This document shows positions 9,745 through 18,282 of a stretch of DNA of 64,000 nucleotides, piece after piece. Position 1 is the stretch's first letter. Each line of letters opens with the position of its first letter. Origin of the DNA: Chloroflexota bacterium (GTDB lineage: Bacteria; Chloroflexota; Anaerolineae; J102); contig JAKOVD010000002.1 of NCBI GenBank assembly GCA_029782215.1, forward strand, positions 101,227 through 165,226, written 5' to 3'. A program made the translations under genes and the position numbers. The notes beneath the pieces are model-generated. The model worked only from the letters and a program-made list of their open reading frames with translations. It ran no database searches and was not told the origin of the DNA.

Positions 9745-10785
9745 CTACTTCAAGGTCTTGATGTAGGCGATGATGCCCTTGATCTCATCGGCGGTGAGCA
9801 CATCCTTGAAGTTCTTGGGCATGACATCCGGGTAACCCTGCACCATCTTGGCGCCGGGGTTGACGATGGATTCTTCCAGGTAGGCGTCGTCGGCGGTGAC
9901 GGTGCTGCCGTCCGCCAGGGTGACGCTTTCACCAGCAAGGCCCTTCCAGGTGGGACCGACGATCTTGCTCCCGTCGATGGAATGGCAGGCGACACAGCCG
10001 GCGCTGCTGGCGACCTTCTTACCCACGGCCACCGGGTCTTCGGCGGCGGCGCCGCCACCGGTCCCCGTGCCTTCGGGCTCCTTGTAGATGCCCAGCCGCT
10101 TCTGCCGCCAGATCTCGAAATCAGCCGCCGAGAGCACGTTCACCGGCGCCGTCATGTAGGCGTGCGAGGTGCCGCAGAGCTCGGCACACATCAACTGGTA
10201 GCTGCCCAGCAGCGTAGGCGTGATGCGCAGCTCCTTGTCCTGGCCGGGCACCAGGTCCTGCTTAAGCCGGAACTGCGGCACCCAGAAGGAATGGATGACA
10301 TCCTCGGACCGCAGGATGAAATGGGCCTGCTCGTTGACCGGCAGGTTCAACTCGGTGGAGGTGATGCCCAGGTCGGGATACTCAAAGGTCCATGCCCACT
10401 GCCTGCCCGTCACGATCACCTTCATTTCCTTGGCGTCGGCAGCCGAGACCTGGCTCAGCACACTGGCACCCAACACGGCAAAGATCATCACGACGATGGT
10501 GGGAACGATGATCCAGCCGAGCTCCAGCTTCGTGTTGCCGTGGAAGTACGAGCCTTCGCTGTCATCGCCCCGCCGGCGCCGGAAGGCGAAGACGCAGTAG
10601 AGCATGATGCCGTTGATGAGCACATAGAGGAAGGTGATGATGTCCATGTGCAGACCGAACAGCCAGTCTACGGGTCCAGCCGCGGTGCTGGCAGCAACCG
10701 GCATCAGGTGCACCCTGTTGAGCACAAAAAGAAGACCCACGGTCGCTACGATGATGAGTATGGTAACGTTGATTACGTGCCGCAT
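9745..10785 (-). CDS. ctaC: Cytochrome c oxidase subunit II with fused cytochrome c domain (caa3)
   Basis: A 346-aa protein with two N-terminal membrane helices and a cupredoxin domain carrying the Cu-A site (His in VIHSFWVPQ, then CAELCGTSHAYM near 197-208) and the electron-entry segment RQWAWTFEYPD. After a glycine-rich linker comes a class I cytochrome c domain with CVACH (about 262) and the Met ligand in MPKNF (about 322). The fusion defines a caa3 oxidase that accepts electrons directly at its own heme c. AGGAG lies 8 nt before the ATG. It is the first gene of the cluster. Confidence 0.97.
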   Translation of the reverse strand: MRHVINVTILIIVATVGLLFVLNRVHLMPVAASTAAGPVDWLFGLHMDIITFLYVLINGIMLYCVFAFRRRRGDDSEGSYFHGNTKLELGWIIVPTIVVMIFAVLGASVLSQVSAADAKEMKVIVTGRQWAWTFEYPDLGITSTELNLPVNEQAHFILRSEDVIHSFWVPQFRLKQDLVPGQDKELRITPTLLGSYQLMCAELCGTSHAYMTAPVNVLSAADFEIWRQKRLGIYKEPEGTGTGGGAAAEDPVAVGKKVASSAGCVACHSIDGSKIVGPTWKGLAGESVTLADGSTVTADDAYLEESIVNPGAKMVQGYPDVMPKNFKDVLTADEIKGIIAYIKTLK

Positions 10786-11099
10786 GCAGGTGGCTCCTGA
10801 ACAGTTCTTGCGACTTAGAGTGAAAAAGCGTACGAGTAGGTCATCGGGCTAGAAGCAATAACGCCAAGCGTTATATATGAGATCGCTACAACTTAAAAAC
10901 GCAAGCTAAGAGGAAGAAGTGATCTTCATTCCTCTTGAAACGTAAGCTTGTATTCAATCGTGCGCACCACACAATCACCGTCGGTTTGTGTAGTTGTGCA
11001 CAAGCACACGGCCATCAAAAGCAGGCCGAAAACGCTGCGAATTCTAGCACCACGCAGCGGACGCGCACAAGACCCTATTTGAGCATCAAAGTGATCTGT
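10786..11099. other. Intergenic region upstream of ctaC
   Basis: 314 bp between ctaC and the end of the patatin gene, both on the minus strand, so it should carry the ctaC promoter. It is more AT-rich than its surroundings. It holds a perfect inverted repeat, ATAACGC-caa-GCGTTAT (10858-10874), which could be an operator. A TATATA stretch overlaps the repeat, but no -35 element at good spacing is evident. No gene, RNA or terminator was recognised. Confidence 0.4.
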
Positions 11100-12935
11100 C
11101 TACCAATCAGCATCACGTGACTGCTGCCAGCCCGGCAACTGCGCCTGTGCCGCCTCATAGCCGGCGGCGATGATCTGGGGATAGGCGGACCAGTCCAGGC
11201 CATTGAAGCTTTCAACCGCCGGTTCGATAAACAGGTCGGCCATCTTCGATAGGCGGTGTTCTGTCTGGTAGGCGCTGTTGACTTCGAGCGAGCGCAGCAA
11301 AAGCCCGGTAATCGATGGCACTGCCTTGCGCTTGCCAAAGGGATTAGCCCGGCTCATCAGCACCTTCCAGCCTGAGATACTGGGGCCAAAGCTATAACTG
11401 CGCAGCCTGGCCTTGCGCGGACTGGCATTCACCGCAATCACCGCACCGGCTTCAAACTCGCGCCGCATCACGTCCACCGGCAGGTTGTTCATCAAGCCCC
11501 CGTCGACGACCAGGTTGCCCTGGTAGAGCACGGGCGAAAAGATGCCGGGAATCGCCAGGCTGCAGCGCACGGCCTCCCAGAGCAGACCCTGGCGGTGAAG
11601 GATGGGTTCGGCGTGGGTGAGGTCGCTCGAGACGCAGAAGAAGGGCCGCCACAGGTCCTCGATGTGGACATCGCCAAACAGGGATTGCAGGATGCGTGTG
11701 ACCTTGGCGCTCTCCATCATGGCGGTGAGGGGCAGCGTGCGATCAAAGATGCGGTCGGCTGACCCCAACACCTCGCTGTGAGCGTACATGGTGGGGTAGT
11801 CCCAGTCCATGGCATAGACGCCGGCCATGAGAGCGCCCATGCTGGTGCCGCCGATCAGGTCAACGGCGACGCTCGCTTCTTCCAGCGCCCGAATCACGCC
11901 GATGTGGGCAAAACCGCGGGCGGCGCCTCCGCTCAAGACAAGGCCCACCGCACGGCCGGTCAGACGCCGGTGCAGACGGCGCCAGCTCTGGGGCTCCGCC
12001 AGGCTGACATGATGGTGCATCCCCACCTTGATCTGCTCCAGCCAGGCCAAAGTCCCCGAGGGCCGTTCAATGCCTGCCGGCTGCAGCAGCACCAGCTCAG
12101 CGCGAGGCTGGATGCCTGCGGCGGCCGCGGCGGAGGCGATGGCGTTTTCTCCGGGTGTGGCCGCCGCATCGGCGACATAGAGGATGCGATCGGCCTGGCG
12201 CAGACAGCGCTGAGTCCACGCTGACCAGGTTGTGTCGGCCTGATAGACAACGTGCGCATGGGCCATCTCCATCCCACTCAACCAGTTCACGAGCTCCGCG
12301 TTCTGGCTGTCTTCCCCGGTGATCTGGGCCGCACCGGTCTGGCCAACTCGATCGTCGAACCGGTCCCCGTCCAGCCAAAGGGTCGAACCGTCCTTCTCCA
12401 GCTCCTGGCAGAACCGCTCGGCAAAAGCTGCCACCGGCGCCCCGGGATGGGCCGGTGCGAGGGCGATCGCGGTGACCGCCGGGGTGGAAGAAGACCCCCT
12501 GAGAACCCGCTGCAGGCGGGCAACCAGGGTGCGCGTCATCTGCATCAGCGCGCTGGGGCTGGCCACGGCGAGCCGTTCGAAGGTCTCCCGCGGCACCTTG
12601 ACCACCCGGGTGTCGCGTATGGCGCGCACGGTGGCCGAACGAGGTGCATCCGTCAGCAGCGCCATTTCGCCCACGATCTCGCCCCGCCCGATCTCGCCGA
12701 CCGCCTCGGCATCGCCGTCACGCTCCACATAGGCACGAAGTCTGCCGCTGATGACGATGTACATCGCATCACCGGCGTCGCCTTGACGCATCAGCGTGTG
12801 CCCGCTGGGCAGCAAGTGCGTTTCCAGGGCCAGTGCGCACACCTCGGCAGCTACGGTGTCTCCACTTGGCAGGAACCCGGCTGCCTGCAGGATGCCAAGG
12901 GCTTCGTTGGTGGTGGCAGCATCAACACGACTCAC
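11100..12935 (-). CDS. Patatin-like phospholipase with N-terminal cyclic-nucleotide-binding domain
   Basis: A protein of 611 aa, predicted to be a serine lipid acyl hydrolase. Residues about 20-150 form a cNMP-binding (CAP_ED) domain (GDAGDAMYIVISGRL, GEMALLTDAPRSATV). A linker domain of unknown fold follows (150-320). The patatin domain then carries the oxyanion loop GGAARG (about 333), nucleophile elbow GTSMG (about 361) and dyad DGG (about 477). The layout resembles neuropathy target esterase/YchK-type proteins. The GTG at 12935 was chosen because AAGGAG sits 6 nt upstream; a start further upstream would lie in a palindromic repeat. Confidence 0.9.
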   Translation of the reverse strand: MSRVDAATTNEALGILQAAGFLPSGDTVAAEVCALALETHLLPSGHTLMRQGDAGDAMYIVISGRLRAYVERDGDAEAVGEIGRGEIVGEMALLTDAPRSATVRAIRDTRVVKVPRETFERLAVASPSALMQMTRTLVARLQRVLRGSSSTPAVTAIALAPAHPGAPVAAFAERFCQELEKDGSTLWLDGDRFDDRVGQTGAAQITGEDSQNAELVNWLSGMEMAHAHVVYQADTTWSAWTQRCLRQADRILYVADAAATPGENAIASAAAAAGIQPRAELVLLQPAGIERPSGTLAWLEQIKVGMHHHVSLAEPQSWRRLHRRLTGRAVGLVLSGGAARGFAHIGVIRALEEASVAVDLIGGTSMGALMAGVYAMDWDYPTMYAHSEVLGSADRIFDRTLPLTAMMESAKVTRILQSLFGDVHIEDLWRPFFCVSSDLTHAEPILHRQGLLWEAVRCSLAIPGIFSPVLYQGNLVVDGGLMNNLPVDVMRREFEAGAVIAVNASPRKARLRSYSFGPSISGWKVLMSRANPFGKRKAVPSITGLLLRSLEVNSAYQTEHRLSKMADLFIEPAVESFNGLDWSAYPQIIAAGYEAAQAQLPGWQQSRDADW

Positions 12936-13019
12936 GGCAGTCTCCTTGCAACAGAAACAGGGTTTTGAACGCAGCGCCTCCCTGCATTTTCGCAGGCGCT
13001 GGTCCGCTGCAAATGGAGG

Positions 13020-13050
13020 GGTGCGACGCACTTTCTAAGTGCGTCGCACC
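13020..13050. repeat. Palindromic hairpin between the patatin and fmdB-like genes
   Basis: Perfect 14-bp arms (13020-13033 and 13037-13050, GGTGCGACGCACTT and complement) with a 3-nt loop. Weaker flanking complementarity (ATGGAGG / TCCAT) extends the stem. There is no T-run. It lies between divergent genes, so it is more likely a dispersed palindrome or operator than a terminator. Confidence 0.6.
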
Positions 13051-13068
13051 TCCATTGCCCCGGTGGCC

Positions 13069-13097
13069 TTGAAGACGGCGGCGAACTCTGGCATACT
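13069..13097 (+). promoter_or_regulatory. Promoter of the FmdB-family gene
   Basis: -35 TTGAAG (13069-13074), 17-nt spacer, -10 CATACT (13092-13097) preceded by TGG (extended -10). It predicts a leader of about 42 nt before the ATG at 13146. Confidence 0.5.
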
Positions 13098-13145
13098 CTG
13101 AGCGACGGCGGCGCTCCTGCCGTGCTCAGCTCGGGAACCGTTCAA

Positions 13146-13421
13146 ATGCCTATCTACGACTACCACTGCCAGGCCTGTGACACGGCGTTTTCACACCTCT
13201 GGCGCACCCTTGCTGCCGCCGCCGGCGCCGCGCCTCCCTGTCCGGCATGCGGCAGCGTGGACACACAACGGGTCGTCTCCCAGGTCACGGTCGTGGGCGG
13301 CCTGGGCGGGCTGACGCCGGCTGAGAAGACGGCAGAGAACGCTCACTGGGAGCGCGTGGCCAAGATGACCCCGAAAGAGCAGATCGACAAGCTCCGCGCC
13401 GGCAAGAAGGGGCCGGCTTAG
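13146..13421 (+). CDS. FmdB-family zinc ribbon protein
   Basis: A 91-aa protein starting MPIYDYHCQACD, the standard opening of the FmdB/CxxC_CXXC_SSSS family. The second knuckle is CPACGS, giving a four-cysteine zinc ribbon in residues 6-40. The rest is a charged helical tail ending in a Lys-Gly-rich stretch. The family is regarded as putatively regulatory, but the role is unproven. The spacing of the two CxxC pairs is wider than in many relatives because of an alanine-rich insert. Start chosen at the ATG that gives the family N-terminus. Confidence 0.85.
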   Translation: MPIYDYHCQACDTAFSHLWRTLAAAAGAAPPCPACGSVDTQRVVSQVTVVGGLGGLTPAEKTAENAHWERVAKMTPKEQIDKLRAGKKGPA

Positions 13422-13440
13422 CGCTGCACCTTCTTCAGGA

Positions 13441-13477
13441 GGCTTGCGCGGTGGGGCGTTCACACCCCTTGCAAGCC
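13441..13477 (+). promoter_or_regulatory. Inverted repeat overlapping the promoter upstream of the DHH-CBS gene
   Basis: GGCTTGC (13441-13447) pairs with GCAAGCC (13471-13477), with an inner GGGG/CCCC pair. It overlaps the -35 element of the next promoter and starts 20 bp after the fmdB-like stop. It could be a transcription end for that gene or an operator. Confidence 0.4.
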
Positions 13478-13487
13478 ATGCTATAAT
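13459..13487 (+). promoter_or_regulatory. Promoter of the DHH-CBS-nucleotidyltransferase gene
   Basis: -35 TTCACA (13459-13464), 17-nt spacer, perfect -10 TATAAT (13482-13487). Predicted start of transcription is near 13494, about 40 nt before the first ATG. Confidence 0.7.
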
Positions 13488-13532
13488 CGTAAGCAGGAAG
13501 ACGTTGCGGGACGAGGGCGCCTGCACCGTATC

Positions 13533-16148
13533 ATGCCCACTATGGAAGTGATCCTGACGCACGAGCACGCCGACTTTGATGCGACCGCCAGTCAGTTGGC
13601 GGCGAGCAAGCTGTTTCCTGGCGCCGTGCCTGTGCTGCCCCACAACCTCAACCGGAATGTGCGCGATTTTCTTGTGCTCTATCGCAGCAGCCTGCCGTTC
13701 CGCCGCGCCGACGAGCTGCCGCGCACGCCTATCGAACAGGTGGTGCTCGTCGATACGCAGCAGGTCCAGGCCATTCGCGGCATGACGCCGGGGACGCTCG
13801 TCCGCATCGTCGACCATCATCCGCGTGAGCGCGACCTGCCCAGCCAGCACCACTATTGGGGCGAGTCCGTCGGGGCCACCACCACCCTGCTGCTGGAGCA
13901 GATCATCGCCCGCGGGCTCACGCTGACCCCCATCGAAGCCACCCTCCTGATCCTGGGCATCTACGAGGACACGGGCGGCATGGTGTATGCCAGCACCACG
14001 GCGCGCGACCTCCGTTGCGCTGCCTGGCTGCTGGAACGCGGCGCCAACCTTGAAGTCGTCAACGATTTTCTGCACCATCCCCTCACCCCCGCGCAGCAGC
14101 GGCTGCTCAGACAGTTGCAGGAACGGGCCGAGACCTTCGATATCGCCGGCCACACGATCATCATCGCCACCGCCGCCGTCGACGAACAGGTGGATGAGAT
14201 CAGCACGCTGGCTCACAAGCTGCGCGACTTCTTTGACCCCGATGGGCTTTTCCTCATCGTCGACCTGCGCGATCGCATCCAGTTGGTGGCCAGGTCGACG
14301 ACAAGCCTGATTCACGTCGGCGCCATTGCCGAGGTGTTGGGCGGTGGCGGGCACGCCCGCGCCGCCGCGGCGCTGATACGCCAGCAGCCCCTGGCGGCGG
14401 TGCGCTCGCACCTGTTGGACATCCTGCACCAGAAGGTCCATCCCCCCATCACGGTCCGCCAGATCATGTCCTGGGGGGTGAACACACTAGAACCGGAAAC
14501 GACGGTGATGGAAGCCTCGCAGCGCATGCGCCGCCTCGGCTACGAAGGCTTTCCCGTTGTGGAGAATGATCAGCTATTAGGGTTGATGACCCGGCGGGAG
14601 CTGGATCGGGCGATGCAGCACAAAATGGGCAAAGTCCCCGTGCGGCGGGTGATGCGGGCGGGAACCTTCACCGTCGGCATCGACGAGTCGGTGCAGACCC
14701 TGCAGAAGCGCATGATGGAGTCGGGCTGGGGACAGATGCCGGTGGTGGACAGGACCGGCGTCATGGTGGGCATCGTCACGCGCACCGATCTGCTCAAGCT
14801 CTGGGCCGCCCCCGAGGCGGCGCTGGCGCCCATGTCGGCGGCGCTCAAGATGCAGGCGACCCTGCCGGAGGGCCTGCTGCTGCTGCTGCGCCAGGTGGGA
14901 GAGGCAGCGCAGCAGCTCAACAATCCGCTCTATACCGTCGGCGGTTTTGTGCGCGATCTGCTCCTGGGCTACCCCAACTTCGACGTCGACCTCGTGGTCG
15001 AAGGGGATGCCTCGACACTCGCCCACAAGCTGGCCGCACTCTACGGGGGCCGTGTGCGCAGCCACCGGCGGTTCGGCACGGCGAAGTGGATCCGGGATGA
15101 CGCCGCCTTTGCAGCCGGTCTCCCCTTGAGCGACGATACCCCGTCCAGCCTTGACTTCGCCACGGCCCGCACCGAGTTCTACGAAGAACCCACGGCCCTG
15201 CCGGTGGTTGAGAGCTCCAATGTCAAACTCGACCTGCATCGCCGTGACTTCACCATCAATACGCTTGCCGTCCGCCTCGATCCCCCGCATTGGGGCGAGC
15301 TGCTGGATTTCTACGGGGGGGAACGCGACCTCGAGGAAGGCGTCATACGCGTGCTCCATTCCCTCAGCTTCGTGGAAGACCCCACGCGCATCCTGCGCGC
15401 GGCCAGGTTCGAGCAGCGGTTTGGCTTTCGCATTGAGCCGCGCAGCGCCGAGCTGATCGCCGAGAGCGTCGATCTGCTCGCCCGCCTCAGCGGCGGCCGC
15501 ATTCGCCATGAGTTTGACTTGCTCTTCCTGGAGCGTGAACCCGAGAACGTCCTGCGCCGGCTCCAGGAGCTGGGCGTGCTGGCCATTCTGCACCCCGACC
15601 TGCGCTGGAGCGACGACCTGGCGCCCAAGTTCAAGAATCTGCGCCTGGCCCTGACAGAGCTGCCGGCGCCGCCCGCCAGCACCGATCGGCTCTACGCCGC
15701 GCTGTGGCTGCGGCGCCATCCTGCCGGCGTTCAACGCCATTTTCTGGGCCGGCTGCACGTCACCTCCGCCACCCACGAGCTCATCGAGGAAGGCATCCGT
15801 CTCGTGGCCCTGGAGCCGGACCTGTCCGTGCCCGACCTGCTGGCCTCGCAGCTCGACGCGCTGCTGGCGCCTTTCAGTGATGCCGCCCTCTTGGTGGCGC
15901 GCATCGGCGCGGATGATTGGGTGATCAGCAAGCGCATCCATCACTACCAGGTACATTTGCGCCCACAGCGCATCCATCTCGGCGGCGACCACCTGCGGGC
16001 GCTGGGCCTGCGGCCGGGACCGGAGTATCGCGACATCCTACAAGCGGTGCGCGCTGCCGTGATCGATGGACGCATCGGCACGGCAGCCGAGGAAGAGGAA
16101 CTGGCGCGCCGTCTCATGGCGACGCCAAAGGAGGTGAATACCACCTAG
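13533..16148 (+). CDS. tRNA nucleotidyltransferase/poly(A) polymerase with DHH-DHHA1 and tandem CBS domains
   Basis: An 871-aa multidomain protein. Residues 1-310 are a DHH phosphoesterase module (HADFDATASQ, VDTQQ, VDHHPRERD, then a DHHA1 part ending GGGGHARAAAALI). Two CBS domains follow (about 315-430). From about 465 comes a class II nucleotidyltransferase head with GGFVRDLLLG and the metal pair DVDLV, then RRDFTINTLAV and an RNA-binding tail. This fusion is known in cyanobacteria, Aquifex and Chloroflexota; such enzymes add all or part of the tRNA 3' CCA. Whether it is CCA-, CC- or A-adding cannot be read here. Translation may begin at 13542 instead. Confidence 0.92.
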   Translation: MPTMEVILTHEHADFDATASQLAASKLFPGAVPVLPHNLNRNVRDFLVLYRSSLPFRRADELPRTPIEQVVLVDTQQVQAIRGMTPGTLVRIVDHHPRERDLPSQHHYWGESVGATTTLLLEQIIARGLTLTPIEATLLILGIYEDTGGMVYASTTARDLRCAAWLLERGANLEVVNDFLHHPLTPAQQRLLRQLQERAETFDIAGHTIIIATAAVDEQVDEISTLAHKLRDFFDPDGLFLIVDLRDRIQLVARSTTSLIHVGAIAEVLGGGGHARAAAALIRQQPLAAVRSHLLDILHQKVHPPITVRQIMSWGVNTLEPETTVMEASQRMRRLGYEGFPVVENDQLLGLMTRRELDRAMQHKMGKVPVRRVMRAGTFTVGIDESVQTLQKRMMESGWGQMPVVDRTGVMVGIVTRTDLLKLWAAPEAALAPMSAALKMQATLPEGLLLLLRQVGEAAQQLNNPLYTVGGFVRDLLLGYPNFDVDLVVEGDASTLAHKLAALYGGRVRSHRRFGTAKWIRDDAAFAAGLPLSDDTPSSLDFATARTEFYEEPTALPVVESSNVKLDLHRRDFTINTLAVRLDPPHWGELLDFYGGERDLEEGVIRVLHSLSFVEDPTRILRAARFEQRFGFRIEPRSAELIAESVDLLARLSGGRIRHEFDLLFLEREPENVLRRLQELGVLAILHPDLRWSDDLAPKFKNLRLALTELPAPPASTDRLYAALWLRRHPAGVQRHFLGRLHVTSATHELIEEGIRLVALEPDLSVPDLLASQLDALLAPFSDAALLVARIGADDWVISKRIHHYQVHLRPQRIHLGGDHLRALGLRPGPEYRDILQAVRAAVIDGRIGTAAEEEELARRLMATPKEVNTT

Positions 16149-16254
16149 ACCCGGATCTCTGCGCCTTGATTGCTCGATGCCTGCGCCGGCATGCAGCCGG
16201 CGCCTGGACGCCAATCGAGCGATCTCCTTCTCCATGTCTTGCGAGTGTGTCATC

Positions 16255-16977
16255 ATGAGCCACAAACTTCGCGAGGACTTCCGGCTGCTTTGGCGTGGTC
16301 TGTTCCTTGAACCTGAGGCGTACCACGAAGCCGCCGAAGAGTCCAATCCTTTCGTGCACGGTTTGTTCCTGATCGTCATCGTTGGCGTCATCGTCGGCGT
16401 CGCCAACATGATAGGGGTCATGCTGGATTGGGCCATCACCCCTGATCTCCAGCAGTTGAAGGAGACCATTCTGAATGGCCTGCAGGCCATGCCCTGGTTC
16501 CAGGCCATGCGCGACAACCCCGTTGCAGCCAACGCTTTCCGCCAGCAGTACGAATTCGGCTGGCAGATTGCCAACCTCTTCACCCCCAAACCAACGAACG
16601 GCTTTCTGACGCTGATCACGACTCCCGCCATGCTCATTCTGAGCTGGCTGTGGTTCAGCCTGATTGCCCATGCCACTGCTCGTATCCTGGGCAGCAAAGC
16701 CAAACTCGGCGAGACGTTGGGTGCAAGCGCCCTCGCCTTCGCCCCCGTTCTTCTGAACGTCTTTGGCTTCCTGCCATCGGTGGTGGTCGCCGGCATAGCG
16801 ACCTGGACGCTCCTGGCGCGCTACGTCGCCATCCGACGCGTGCATGAGAATCTCACCTGGGTGCGTTCTCTGATCGCCGTGTTCGTTCCACCCATCCTGC
16901 TTCGCCTGGTCGTTGTCGTACTGATCATCCTGGCCATTCCCGTCATGGGCGTCTTGTTCCGAGGTATGATGCCATGA
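16255..16977 (+). CDS. Yip1-like integral membrane protein, first of a tandem pair
   Basis: About 240 aa with a soluble N-terminus (REDFRLLWRGLFLEPEAY), a helix near 38-60, and four further hydrophobic segments. The arrangement (PxAY motif, a loop, then FxxxATxxLGS and a YxxAxxP-like APVLLNVFG helix) matches bacterial Yip1-domain proteins, which have no assigned function. The start codon used gives the conserved opening; an ATG 21 nt upstream is also possible. The stop overlaps the start of the next, paralogous gene (ATGA at 16974). Confidence 0.7.
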   Translation: MSHKLREDFRLLWRGLFLEPEAYHEAAEESNPFVHGLFLIVIVGVIVGVANMIGVMLDWAITPDLQQLKETILNGLQAMPWFQAMRDNPVAANAFRQQYEFGWQIANLFTPKPTNGFLTLITTPAMLILSWLWFSLIAHATARILGSKAKLGETLGASALAFAPVLLNVFGFLPSVVVAGIATWTLLARYVAIRRVHENLTWVRSLIAVFVPPILLRLVVVVLIILAIPVMGVLFRGMMP

Positions 16978-17783
16978 GCACCTCCACTGAGTACTCTCAG
17001 TCCTTTGCTTCTACCTGGTTTGCCACCGCTCGTGATGCATTGGCGCTCAAGCCTGAGCCCTACGCGCGCCTGGGACACGGAAAGGCGTCCATCCGCCAGG
17101 GCATCGCCATCGTCGTCGTGGTCGGCTTGATCATCGGCCTGGTGGCGGCGCTCGTGGCGCTGCCGGGGTTGTTCCGCAGCCCGGCGGCGGAGGTGGATAA
17201 CGCCCTCAACCGCATCACCCAAATGCTGCAGCAGTATCGCTCCTTTGGCGGCCAGACGTCGCCCGAGATGCAGCAGTTCATGGATGAATACAGGCGGAGT
17301 ATCGAGACCTTCCGGCCGTTCATCGACCAGATCCTGGCCATTCACGCGCCGCTGCCTTCCTTCTTTGAACGCTTCTTCCGCTGGATCGCCGTCCTGTTCA
17401 CCAGCCCCTTCGCCCTCCTGGCCAAATGGCTGAGCATCTCCATCTGGATCATGCTCTTCGCCCGGCTCCTGGGGGGGCGGGGCGGCGCCATCCACTATCT
17501 GAACGCCTCGGCCCTGTCCGTCATCCCGCATCTGCTCGGCGTGCTGACCTTCATCCCCTGCATCGGTGGCCTGTTGGCGCTGGTCGGGTCCATTTGGGGG
17601 CTAGCCATGCAGTACAAGGCCGTCCAGGTGACGCACAACATGAGCCAGGGGCGCGCCATCGCCGCCGTCCTGCTGCCGTACATCCTTCTCCTCCTGCTCG
17701 TGGGCCTGATTGCCGCCCTGCTTGCCATCGGCATCGCCGCTATGGTCAGCAGCGTCACCAATCCCGGTTCATCACAAATGTGA
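16974..17783 (+). CDS. Yip1-like integral membrane protein, second of a tandem pair
   Basis: 269 aa, with the same plan as the preceding protein: an N-terminal segment TARDALALKPEPYARL, a membrane helix (GIAIVVVVGLIIGLVAALVAL), a soluble loop of about 70 residues, then four hydrophobic segments including LSVIPHLLGVLTFIPCIGG. Similarity in motif order suggests an old tandem duplication, and the ATGA overlap implies co-translation and perhaps a heteromeric complex. No catalytic residues are visible and the function is unknown. Confidence 0.7.
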   Translation: MSTSTEYSQSFASTWFATARDALALKPEPYARLGHGKASIRQGIAIVVVVGLIIGLVAALVALPGLFRSPAAEVDNALNRITQMLQQYRSFGGQTSPEMQQFMDEYRRSIETFRPFIDQILAIHAPLPSFFERFFRWIAVLFTSPFALLAKWLSISIWIMLFARLLGGRGGAIHYLNASALSVIPHLLGVLTFIPCIGGLLALVGSIWGLAMQYKAVQVTHNMSQGRAIAAVLLPYILLLLLVGLIAALLAIGIAAMVSSVTNPGSSQM

Positions 17784-18282
17784 GTCAAGACTGGTCGGGG
17801 AATCCGGGCGCCCGGATTCCCCGGCGGCTGCTGGCGATGACGGCAGCAGCACAAGCGTGGTTTTCTGCACAAGTGCATTTGCTTGCGCCGGCAACTTGTG
17901 CAAAAGCGGCGGATCGTACATAATTGGAGGTGGTAGTCGCACATCGTGTGATGGTGACGCCGGTGGTGAAACCCATTTGATCCTGCAAGGCGCAAGCACG
18001 TTCGGTCTCGAACGCCGAACCTTGCCGATGCAGGGCCTCGGGTAGAGCATCGTATACCCAAGGCCTTGTTTTGCCAGAGCAATTGCTCAAGGCATGGTTG
18101 ACTTTGCAGGCGCTGTGGTAAGTGGCAGGCCCGGCCTACGCTTCACCGCCAGGCGTACGCAATCATAGAACCCGTGACCTCACTCCTGACGCGACGCGGA
18201 CTGGTTGCGCCGTTTGGAGACAGCTTCCGGCACAGGGCGCCCTCTGTCCTATGCCGTGACCGTGCTTGGTCCGCTTCCCTTC
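17784..18282. other. 500-bp intergenic region upstream of the SNF2 gene
   Basis: Besides the palindrome at its left end it contains a 12-bp palindrome (18077-18088, GAGCAATTGCTC). A possible weak promoter follows: TTGACT at 18098-18103, then TAAGTG after 15 nt. Open frames exist on the minus strand but have no recognisable motif or ribosome-binding site. No tRNA, SRP RNA, 6S or RNase P signature was recognised. This is the longest stretch of the window that I cannot explain. Confidence 0.35.
17797..17822. repeat. Perfect 26-bp palindrome
   Basis: GGGGAATCCGGGC followed by its exact complement, 14 bp after the stop of the second Yip1-like gene. It may end that transcript by forming a 13-bp GC-rich stem, but no T-run follows. 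The adjacent CGGCGGCTGCTGGCGATGAC sequence resembles REP-type intergenic elements. Confidence 0.6.

Noticed and set aside
12936..13031. Longer start for the patatin gene at 13031
   Set aside because: The extra N-terminus begins inside a palindromic repeat. A GTG with an ideal AAGGAG at 6 nt gives the more credible start at 12935.
17785..18090. 101-codon minus-strand frame in the intergenic block before the SNF2 gene
   Set aside because: No ribosome-binding site or recognisable family; it ends inside the 26-bp palindrome, and two other minus-strand frames of similar length cover the same DNA.
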